The translations under genes were made by a program, and so were the position numbers. Source: Sulfolobus sp. SCGC AB-777_G06 (GTDB taxonomy: Archaea > Thermoproteota > Thermoprotei_A > Sulfolobales > Sulfolobaceae). Taken from it: 13,193 nucleotides of DNA. Shown one piece after another: positions 7,841-13,193 of this stretch; within the stretch, counting starts at the first letter, position 1, and each line of letters starts with the position of its first letter. The DNA is taken from the NCBI GenBank assembly GCA_003086555.1, contig QEFN01000028.1, forward strand, positions 1 to 13,193, given 5' to 3'. Below the pieces are notes generated by a model, which saw nothing but the letters and a program-made list of their open reading frames with translations, made no database searches and was not told where the DNA came from.

Positions 7841-8440
7841 ATGAAATCCGTCATTATTTTACTCTTAATATTGGGAATTGGGGTTATCACTGCTAACGGA
7901 GTTACTAACTCCTTAAATAGTGGAGACGTCTTGGTATACGAAGTTACTATTACTCACGGCAACCAAATTTATACTTACAATTATACCTTCATCGTAAATT
8001 CGATAGAGAAAGGTATAGTTAACTTTACAGTAATAATTACAAGTTTTAATAACGGGACAAGCATTATACAGAATTACCTATTTCCTTTGTCTAAGTTAGA
8101 GTGTCTTCCATATAACGGTTCGATGTTTAATACGATGAATTTAACGTTCGTCGGATACGAGGAGTTTAAAGGGGAAAACGCATCCGTATATTCGGGCTAT
8201 TACCAATTTTCTAATTTAGAAATACCAATAAAAGCTTATTATGTAAATGGAATTCTAAATTACGCCAACGGTAATTACGATAATTATTCCTTACAAATCT
8301 CACTAATTAACGAATATAACCATCTGCAAGAAACCTTTATTCAAGGGTCTTTAACGGAGAGTAATTATATAATCTTAGCAATCGTTATAGTTTTCATAGT
8401 AATCGGTGTACTTTTACTAATAAAAATAGGAAAAATCTAA
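7841..8440 (+). CDS. Secreted, C-terminally anchored, sequon-rich protein (199 aa)
   Basis: An extracytoplasmic protein of unknown function. The N terminus is a signal peptide or anchor (MKSVIILLLILGIGVITANG). The C terminus has one hydrophobic helix at about 176-195 followed by a short basic tail (KIGKI), so the body would face the outside. Seven N-X-S/T sites are visible (Asn47, 61, 71, 92, 100, 113 and 148), dense for 199 residues and typical of heavily N-glycosylated Sulfolobales surface proteins. The body is rich in Asn, Tyr, Thr and Ile and appears to be all beta. There is a single Cys, at residue 88. ATG 7841 was chosen by TATA spacing. It shares a very short divergent promoter region with the methyltransferase and ends 1 bp from the convergent MBL gene. 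Confidence 0.8.
   Translation: MKSVIILLLILGIGVITANGVTNSLNSGDVLVYEVTITHGNQIYTYNYTFIVNSIEKGIVNFTVIITSFNNGTSIIQNYLFPLSKLECLPYNGSMFNTMNLTFVGYEEFKGENASVYSGYYQFSNLEIPIKAYYVNGILNYANGNYDNYSLQISLINEYNHLQETFIQGSLTESNYIILAIVIVFIVIGVLLLIKIGKI
8421..8437 (-). terminator. Double T-tract terminator of the MBL/ODP operon
   Basis: Just past the stop codon at 8442 the minus strand has two T5 runs (GATTTTTCCTATTTTTA). They lie within the last codons of the convergent secreted-protein gene. Confidence 0.5.
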
Positions 8441-8441
8441 G

Positions 8442-9197
8442 TTAGGAGGAAATAAAATTAACACCTACCTTGTCGAGGTTTTTCAACCAGTTTAAGAATT
8501 TCTTAGCATTTTCTCCCATAAATATTGAGCCATGTTGAGGTGCTACTATATCAATATCTAAACCCTCAATTCTCTTAGCCCATAGCTCTATTGCTCTTCT
8601 AGACGCTATATATCTTCTGTGGAACCATTCCATAAGCTTAACGTGTTCCTCAAAATTATCCACTATTAAGTACCACTTATCTTTAAATACTGCTGCACCC
8701 ATGTCCCCCGAGAAGTAAATCTTTGCTATTGGATCATAATAGTGAAAATTACCTGGTGAATGCATAAAGTGAGCTGGAATTGCTTTAATTTTGAAAGAAC
8801 CGAAATCAATATCCATGCCCTCGTCAGGAAGGTCTATAATTCTATCTCTAAGGTCTACCCCTAAATGCGGAATGAATCTCTCCCATAGATGGGACACATA
8901 TATCTTGGCATTAGGGGCAGTATCCAACCACAAAGTTAAGCCCCCTATGACGTCTGGGTCTTGATGGCTGTAAAGAATGGCCTTAATATTCTCAGGTTTT
9001 ACAAATCTAGATGCATTTTCAAAAACCCTTTCAAATACGAAGTATCCTCCTGGGTCTAGTAGTATACCCTGATTTCCGTGGACAATAAGATATTGATTTG
9101 TTAGAATCCCTTTTTCTGTCTCACTCTCGTCTAAACCTAACCAAATGAACTTGTGATTATTTGATTCGTATAAAATATATGGTTCATGAATTTTCAT
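8442..9197 (-). CDS. Stand-alone MBL-fold diiron protein (ODP/flavodiiron-like, no flavodoxin domain)
   Basis: A metallo-beta-lactamase-fold protein of 251 residues from ATG 9197 (255 from GTG 9209). The metal ligands match the flavodiiron/oxygen-binding diiron pattern: His78-x-Asp80-x-Asp82 in SHQDPDVIGGL, His146 in HFMHSPGNF, Asp165 in YFSGDM and His222 in APQHG. The spacing is almost that of flavodiiron oxidoreductases. The residue after the third acidic ligand is Val83, not the His of hydrolytic MBL enzymes. No flavodoxin or rubredoxin domain follows, so it would need a separate electron donor, or act as an O2/NO/redox sensor or scavenger. The ATG overlaps the end of the upstream unknown gene by 14 bp, indicating an operon. 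Whether ATG or GTG is used is open. Hydrolase activity is unlikely from the motif. Confidence 0.82.
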   Translation of the reverse strand: MKIHEPYILYESNNHKFIWLGLDESETEKGILTNQYLIVHGNQGILLDPGGYFVFERVFENASRFVKPENIKAILYSHQDPDVIGGLTLWLDTAPNAKIYVSHLWERFIPHLGVDLRDRIIDLPDEGMDIDFGSFKIKAIPAHFMHSPGNFHYYDPIAKIYFSGDMGAAVFKDKWYLIVDNFEEHVKLMEWFHRRYIASRRAIELWAKRIEGLDIDIVAPQHGSIFMGENAKKFLNWLKNLDKVGVNFISS

Positions 9198-9988
9198 CTT
9201 CAACAACACCTGGAATTTCAGGTACTAGAAGTACATACACGTTTACCTTAAACTCGCCAGATAAGGAACTCAGTATATTTTCGTCGCTATAATATTCTTT
9301 ACCGTTTTCATTAACATAAATACCCTTTAAGTCTCCGTTAATGAATAACAATCTGAACGATGAGTAAGTTGATGAGGCAGATACATAAATTGTCTTGTAC
9401 TTTGATAGAATATCCGCTATGGAACTTAGGATCGTATCTAACATTTGTCCTTTAGGTATTGAAATCCCTTCAGACTTTATCAGACGTGACTTCAATAAGA
9501 GCTTCGAGACAAAGCTCAGTTTGTTTAATTGCCTTGAGTAATCAAACTCTTTCTCATTTTCCTGAGCTTCGACCTCATAAGCCCTCTTAGCTTCCCTACT
9601 TATCCCCTCTAGCAAGCTGTGTGTTATATCTGGTAAATATCTCTTGACTATCCACTCTTTTTCTCCACTATATCTAATTGCTAAGTGAACTAGACTAGTG
9701 GAGTTTTTGTTATCTCTTATATTATTAAATATTTGGAACTTGTTATTTTTCTCAATTAGAGACTTAAGAGTATATACAAACATTAACGATGACTGCTGAG
9801 AAAAAGTCACCTCGAAAGTATCTCTTAAGCTTAAAATGAAAAATCTCGAAAACTGTAAAGTGATTGTGTTCCTTCCTCTTTCTACTTGATATGGAAAGTA
9901 TGAGAGTAAAGTATCAGCGTCTTTTACTACTGAAATAACGTTATTTGAATTAAGTATTAACCGTCTCCTCAGCTAGATGAGTGATCAT
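9184..9988 (-). CDS. Unknown protein, operon partner of the MBL/ODP gene; 5' end disrupted or recoded
   Basis: I do not recognise the family. From GTG 9810 it gives 208 residues, but the same frame stays open back to the TAG at 9973-9975 and reads like real protein (LNSNNVISVVKDADTLLSYF, PYQVERGRNTITLQ). No ATG, GTG or TTG exists in that extension. A TATA box at 10011-10019 sits 27 bp from ATG 9988, which reads MITHLAEETVNT and then TAA; skipping one base before 9950 joins the two frames into about 267 residues. So either one extra base is present, or recoding occurs, or an unusual start is used. The body is mostly charged helix (residues 60-120 in GTG numbering) with a beta-rich C terminus (FRLLFINGDLKGIYVNENGK, EFKVNVYVLLVPE). 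Its end overlaps the MBL gene, so the two are probably co-translated. Confidence 0.6.
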
Positions 9989-10010
9989 TAATATAATTGA
10001 ATTTAGCTGC

Positions 10011-10019
10011 TTAAAAATA
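10011..10019 (-). promoter_or_regulatory. TATA box of the unknown gene/MBL operon
   Basis: The minus strand reads TATTTTTAA, centred 27 bp upstream of ATG 9988. The spacing marks that ATG as the first codon of a leaderless mRNA. Confidence 0.55.
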
Positions 10020-10040
10020 CACTCATACCATAAAGTGAGA

Positions 10041-10047
10041 TTTAAAA
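10041..10047 (+). promoter_or_regulatory. TATA box of the cyclodeaminase-family gene
   Basis: TTTAAAA follows AGTGAGA (possible BRE). It predicts transcription from about 10071 and a leader of roughly 9 nt before ATG 10080. This also excludes the longer in-frame extension starting near 9981. Confidence 0.5.
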
Positions 10048-10079
10048 CCTTAACAGTGTTAATTAAATTACTGTTCGAA

Positions 10080-11000
10080 ATGATTATCTTAACGTCAAAC
10101 AATCTAGAAGAATTGTTGACCCCCGAAATAGCAGTAAGTGCAGTCAGACAAGCTTTCTCATTATTTTCCTCCTCAAGGATAATACAACCTCAACGGCAAG
10201 TACTTACTATAAAAGGTAACTGGTGGGGGATAATGCCTTCTTACTGGGATAAGTCTGTTACAGTTAAGATAGTTAATGTTATACCAGAGAATAAGAAGAA
10301 GGGACTACCCTCAGTTCAAGGCTCCGTCTTACTGTTTTCGCCCGATACTGGAGAGCCTTTAGCTCTTCTAGATGGTACTACATTAACTGCAATAAGAACT
10401 TCAGCTGCAAGTGTTCTCTCAACAGAATTAGTGTTTGGGGGAAAGAATATTGGCACTTTAGGAGTCATAGGTGCTGGTATGGAGGCAAGATATCATATAA
10501 AGATTGCAAGTGGCTATCTAAAGTTCTCAAGAATAATGGTAACGGCTAGGAGTTCTCATGTTCAGTTAGCTAAAGAATTCGGAGCTGAAGCTGTAGATCT
10601 AGAAACTCTGTTGAGGAACTCGGACGTCATATTTGCAACAACTTCCTCTTCTACACCAGTAGTGTTAGGAAAATTCTTGAAAGACGATTTTCATATTTCT
10701 AGCATAGGAGCCCATACTCCTGAAGCTAGAGAAATAGATGATGAAACTGTGAAAAGAGCTAGGACATACTTAGTGGATTCCGTAGAGGCTGTATCTAAAG
10801 AGACAGGGGATTATATACAACCCGTAAGGAGCGGGATACTTAAACAAGTCATCGAGATTGGTGAGATCATAAACAAAGGTATCAAAATTGAGAGACCTTC
10901 TATATTTAAAACCGTAGGAATTGCGGCTCAAGATAACATTTCAGCACTAACCGCTTATGAAGAGGCTGTAAAAAGAGGAATAGGTATAAAGGTCACTTAG
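10080..11000 (+). CDS. Ornithine cyclodeaminase / alanine dehydrogenase family (mu-crystallin type)
   Basis: An NAD(P)-dependent enzyme of 306 residues. Family members deaminate ornithine to proline, interconvert alanine and pyruvate (Archaeoglobus AlaDH), or reduce cyclic ketimines such as pyrroline-2-carboxylate. Visible motifs are Lys63 in [11 protein letters not shown], the probable active-site Lys; [19 protein letters not shown] (75-93); [16 protein letters not shown] (96-111); the dinucleotide loop GAGMEA (131-136); and [15 protein letters not shown] (208-222), followed by [15 protein letters not shown] (230-244). Length and motif order are normal, so it should be active, but the substrate cannot be told from sequence. 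The start is ATG 10080, because the 33 residues encoded upstream are unlike the family and cross the promoter. The last 8 bp overlap the convergent adenosyltransferase gene. Confidence 0.88.
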   Translation: MIILTSNNLEELLTPEIAVSAVRQAFSLFSSSRIIQPQRQVLTIKGNWWGIMPSYWDKSVTVKIVNVIPENKKKGLPSVQGSVLLFSPDTGEPLALLDGTTLTAIRTSAASVLSTELVFGGKNIGTLGVIGAGMEARYHIKIASGYLKFSRIMVTARSSHVQLAKEFGAEAVDLETLLRNSDVIFATTSSSTPVVLGKFLKDDFHISSIGAHTPEAREIDDETVKRARTYLVDSVEAVSKETGDYIQPVRSGILKQVIEIGEIINKGIKIERPSIFKTVGIAAQDNISALTAYEEAVKRGIGIKVT

Positions 11001-11511
11001 GCTTCCAAATTACGTTGGGATTAAAAGTCTTCTCGTTAACGTAAAGTGCCATGACGAATAACAAAGATGAAAGTCTATTAAGGTAAACCACATGCTCATG
11101 CTTTACGTTTTTATGGTTTCGAGAAAGTCGGACTATACTCCTTTCAGCTCTTCTACACACCGCCCTTGCAAGATGAAGAAATGAGGAAGCCAAGTGTCCA
11201 CCGGGTAATACAAAATTCTTCAATGGTTTGAGTGGTTCCGAATATTTCTTTATCATTTCCTCTAGCTCTTTGGTCTTTTCAGTGTTAAAGTTTAACTCGA
11301 ACCCTGCAATTTCAGATGAAATAGTGAATATGTCGTTCTGAATTTTCTCAATGTCTTGCCTTATCTCTGGAAAAAGTGATGATACAATACCGAGCGAGGA
11401 ATTTAACTCGTCTAAATCCCCTAAGGCGTTAACGATGTCCTCGTCCTTCCACACCTCTCCTACGGAAGGTACTTTAGTCTTTCCGCTGTCCCCAGTCCCA
11501 GTGTACCACAT
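10993..11511 (-). CDS. PduO-type cob(I)alamin adenosyltransferase
   Basis: Transfers the adenosyl group of ATP to cob(I)alamin to form adenosylcobalamin. It is 172 residues from ATG 11511 (176 from ATG 11523). In the longer numbering the ATP-binding N terminus is [10 protein letters not shown] (7-16), followed by [12 protein letters not shown] (34-45), the LPGG (106-109) and [18 protein letters not shown] (117-134) motif of the active site, and [16 protein letters not shown] (145-160). All are in the usual order for the five-helix trimeric family. I prefer ATG 11511 because the family usually begins just before YTGTGD and because an AT box lies 27 bp upstream. In Sulfolobales the product would serve methylmalonyl-CoA mutase in the 3HP/4HB cycle, and possibly ribonucleotide reductase. 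It is divergent from the EamA gene and overlaps the convergent cyclodeaminase gene by 8 bp. Confidence 0.93.
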   Translation of the reverse strand: MWYTGTGDSGKTKVPSVGEVWKDEDIVNALGDLDELNSSLGIVSSLFPEIRQDIEKIQNDIFTISSEIAGFELNFNTEKTKELEEMIKKYSEPLKPLKNFVLPGGHLASSFLHLARAVCRRAERSIVRLSRNHKNVKHEHVVYLNRLSSLLFVMALYVNEKTFNPNVIWKPK

Positions 11512-11533
11512 TTCACTTAACATCGTTATTTAG

Positions 11534-11542
11534 CTTTAATTA
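11534..11542. promoter_or_regulatory. Symmetric bidirectional TATA element
   Basis: CTTTAATTA contains the palindrome TAATTA. Plus-strand CTTTAATT is about 27.5 bp from GTG 11565, and minus-strand TAATTAAA is about 27.5 bp from ATG 11511. One element therefore fits both leaderless starts. It lies in two adjacent 10-bp near-repeats, TTAGCTTTAA and TTAGCTTTAC (11530-11549). Confidence 0.55.
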
Positions 11543-11564
11543 GCTTTACTTAGAGTTATACTAA

Positions 11565-12401
11565 GTGAGAAAGCTTTTACCGATAATTACGGTAATTTTG
11601 GTCTGGAGTTCCGCATATCCCCTAATAAAGATAGCACTTGATTACGTTTCCCCGATAGTACTAGCGGTCATTAGGCTAGTTACTGGGGGAATTATCCTTA
11701 CAGTCTATGGTAGAGGTCTCTCTTATGGTAAAAAGGAAATGATAGGTGGGCTGATTAATGTAGCACTCTTCATGCTTTTTCTTAACTTTGGCGTAATGCT
11801 TTCAGTAAATCCAGCTCTGTCTGCAACCCTTATATATACTCAACCGATTTTCTTAGTCATATTAAGCGCCGTCTTTCTTACCAAGAGACCTTCAGTACTT
11901 CAACTTCTCGGGGTAATTATTGCAATTTCAGGGGCAATTTACTCAGCTGGGATAACTGGGTTTAACCTGGGAAGTATAATATCACTCATAGGCGGTCTTA
12001 TGTGGGCAATAGGAACGTTATATTACCAAGTGTTTCTGATAGAGAAGGACGTCATTAAACTGAACTCTTTTATGGCTTTGTTTTCAGCCTTATTTTTGCT
12101 ACCCTTTACTCCGATTAACTTTTACTTTAAGTTCACTATATCCGGAATTTTAGTCGCGGTAATAATCGGCATTACAGCCCAAGCAATAGGCTTCATAGCG
12201 TGGTTTAACTCTATAAAGCAATTGGGCTCTTTTTTATCAAGTTCGCTCTCCTTACTTGTGCCGGCTATGTCCTATCTATTTTCGTTTATAATGTTAGACG
12301 AAGTCCCAACATTTCAGCAACTATTAGGCACTGCAATAGTTCTGTTGGGAGTATTTCTGACTATAATTTCGCAGAAAATTAGTAGAGCACTTCCACGGTA
12401 A
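11565..12401 (+). CDS. EamA-family (drug/metabolite transporter superfamily) permease
   Basis: A polytopic membrane transporter of 278 residues with about ten hydrophobic helices (roughly 4-24, 28-48, 59-79, 84-104, 111-130, 136-156, 166-184, 192-212, 222-244, 250-270). They form two EamA repeats. Family marks include the N-terminal VWSSAYPLIKIA, the helix 3-4 region NFGVMLSVNPALSATLIY and the paired signature at helix 9, LVPAMSYLFSFIMLDEVPT. Members export amino acids, metabolites or nucleotide-sugars, and the substrate is unknown here. The start is GTG 11565, supported by a TATA box 27 bp upstream. It is divergent from the adenosyltransferase gene, from which it may share a promoter element, and it abuts the convergent nucleotidyltransferase gene with no gap. 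Confidence 0.88.
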   Translation: MRKLLPIITVILVWSSAYPLIKIALDYVSPIVLAVIRLVTGGIILTVYGRGLSYGKKEMIGGLINVALFMLFLNFGVMLSVNPALSATLIYTQPIFLVILSAVFLTKRPSVLQLLGVIIAISGAIYSAGITGFNLGSIISLIGGLMWAIGTLYYQVFLIEKDVIKLNSFMALFSALFLLPFTPINFYFKFTISGILVAVIIGITAQAIGFIAWFNSIKQLGSFLSSSLSLLVPAMSYLFSFIMLDEVPTFQQLLGTAIVLLGVFLTIISQKISRALPR

Positions 12402-13193
12402 TTAGACTTTACTCCCCGGTTTTAGGATTTCGCCGTGAGGTATCTGGGTCTCTGGGGAGATCAATGCTCCCAATTTACTAATCCTTCCTCTTATCACGGT
12501 TGCAGGGTAGCTAGAAGTAATTACATTTGCTCCGACTTTAGCTTTCCTACCTACTATAGTAGATGACAAATAACTCTTGGATCCTACTTCAGCATAAGGT
12601 TGGATTGAGCTCCTTGCTATTTCACAGTAAGCCCCTATTATGGCGTTATTCTCTATGGAAGAATAATCCCTAATTAATGAATAAGTCCCTATGTATGCGT
12701 TTCTTCCGATATATGCCGGTCCCTTGATGACAGCATAATCGTCTATGACAGCATAATCGTCTATGATTACTTTCTTACCAATTATTGCCGTCTTAGAGAT
12801 TTCGCTGTTATCGGAAATCCTAGTTTTCTCCCTCCTTAACATCATCTCGATTCCGTTAATAATATCTTCAGGATAGCCAACGTCCAACCACTCCTCACTC
12901 CATATAAAGTACTTCAGTTTGTTCCCTTTGGACTGTAAATACGTCAAAAAGTCCGTTATTTCTTCATTTTTCACTACGTAAACTCCGCCAAGAGCTAAAG
13001 TAGAACCCTCCTTAGTTATCTCGATTCCTTTATCTGTCAACCTCACTAAACCATATGTCTGTAACCCCTCACTTATAGGAATTAACGGTACTACTACTTC
13101 GGCACCAGAAGTCAGATAAGCGTTAATTAAGCTAACGTAAAACTCCTCATGGGCTACGATATCTCCGAAAGCTATAATGACATTATCACTACT
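12402..13193 (-). CDS. Sugar-1-phosphate nucleotidylyltransferase with left-handed beta-helix domain, 5' end outside window
   Basis: The reading frame is open to the window edge, giving 263 visible residues. The first part is the C-terminal half of an NTP_transferase domain: the metal-binding-type GDI (NVIIAFGDIVAHEEF), TYGLV, LALGGVYVVKNEEI and the family signature EEWLDVGYPEDIINGI. The second part is a hexapeptide-repeat beta-helix (AIIGKKVIIDDYAVI through EVGSKSYLSSTIVGRKAKVG). This is the GlmU/ST0452-like layout that makes NDP-sugars (glucose, GlcNAc or mannose types) and sometimes acetylates amino sugars. The tail ends HGEILKPGSKV. The beta-helix has an exact tandem duplication, DDYAVI-DDYAVI, at 12727-12762. 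GTG 13046 is not a start, because the domain continues upstream. The product probably feeds surface or glycoprotein glycans, which is inference. Confidence 0.87.
   Translation of the reverse strand, partial: SSDNVIIAFGDIVAHEEFYVSLINAYLTSGAEVVVPLIPISEGLQTYGLVRLTDKGIEITKEGSTLALGGVYVVKNEEITDFLTYLQSKGNKLKYFIWSEEWLDVGYPEDIINGIEMMLRREKTRISDNSEISKTAIIGKKVIIDDYAVIDDYAVIKGPAYIGRNAYIGTYSLIRDYSSIENNAIIGAYCEIARSSIQPYAEVGSKSYLSSTIVGRKAKVGANVITSSYPATVIRGRISKLGALISPETQIPHGEILKPGSKV
12727..12762. repeat. Exact 18-bp tandem duplication (2 copies) in the beta-helix coding region
   Basis: ATGACAGCATAATCGTCT occurs at 12727-12744 and again at 12745-12762 with no mismatch. On the coding strand each unit encodes one six-residue beta-helix repeat. 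Confidence 0.95.

Noticed and set aside
9981..10079. N-terminal extension of 33 residues on the cyclodeaminase-family gene
   Set aside because: The extension is unlike the family, crosses the predicted TATA box at 10041-10047, and the family normally begins near ATG 10080.
13044..13046. GTG 13046 as the start of the nucleotidyltransferase
   Set aside because: The frame is open to the window edge and encodes recognisable nucleotidyltransferase sequence (NVIIAFGDI), so this GTG is an internal valine codon.

Overview
The window looks like chromosomal DNA from a member of the Sulfolobales (thermoacidophilic Crenarchaeota; a Sulfolobaceae relative of Sulfurisphaera, Acidianus or Saccharolobus). 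The evidence is the AT-rich sequence, the many leaderless genes whose start codon lies about 26-28 bp from an archaeal TATA box, an ISC1058-like transposase fragment, and a malonyl-CoA/succinyl-CoA reductase of the type used in the 3-hydroxypropionate/4-hydroxybutyrate (3HP/4HB) cycle. The species cannot be fixed from sequence reading alone.

Layout. 1-397(-): remnant of an IS5-type transposase with a frameshift, cut by the window edge. 563-910(+): small lysine-rich unknown protein. 920-2284(-): 454-residue coiled-coil protein of unknown function. 2344-3288(+): glyoxylate/hydroxypyruvate reductase-like D-2-hydroxyacid dehydrogenase. 3294-4076(-): unknown 260-residue protein, preceded by a possible 21-residue ORF that overlaps its start by ATGA. 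4179-5255(-): malonyl-CoA/succinyl-CoA reductase. 5335-7020(-): dihydroxy-acid dehydratase IlvD. 7066-7806(-): class I methyltransferase, divergent from 7841-8440(+), a small secreted, membrane-anchored, sequon-rich protein. 8442-9197(-): stand-alone MBL-fold diiron (ODP-like) protein, overlapping the end of an unknown gene (9184 to about 9988, -) that seems to have a broken or recoded 5' end. 10080-11000(+): ornithine cyclodeaminase/alanine dehydrogenase family. 10993-11511(-): PduO-type cob(I)alamin adenosyltransferase. 11565-12401(+): EamA-family transporter. 12402 to beyond 13193(-): sugar-1-phosphate nucleotidylyltransferase with a left-handed beta-helix tail, cut by the window edge.

How the genes fit together. 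Most are single housekeeping or metabolic units with their own promoters. The reductase at 4179-5255 and the cobalamin adenosyltransferase can be linked through the 3HP/4HB cycle, which needs malonyl- and succinyl-CoA reduction and an adenosylcobalamin-dependent methylmalonyl-CoA mutase. IlvD serves branched-chain amino acid synthesis. The nucleotidyltransferase and the sequon-rich surface protein are compatible with cell-surface glycosylation, but nothing in the sequence ties them directly.

The most notable features lie outside the protein families. They are: a near-symmetric AT box placed the same distance from two divergent leaderless starts (11511 and 11565); interleaved divergent promoters in a 34-bp gap (7806/7841); an open frame with no start codon whose promoter points to an ATG in another frame (9988); an exact 18-bp tandem duplication adding one hexapeptide to the beta-helix; and convergent gene pairs that abut or overlap by a few bases. 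I found no CRISPR array, tRNA, rRNA or clear defence system, and no gene-free stretch longer than 300 bp.
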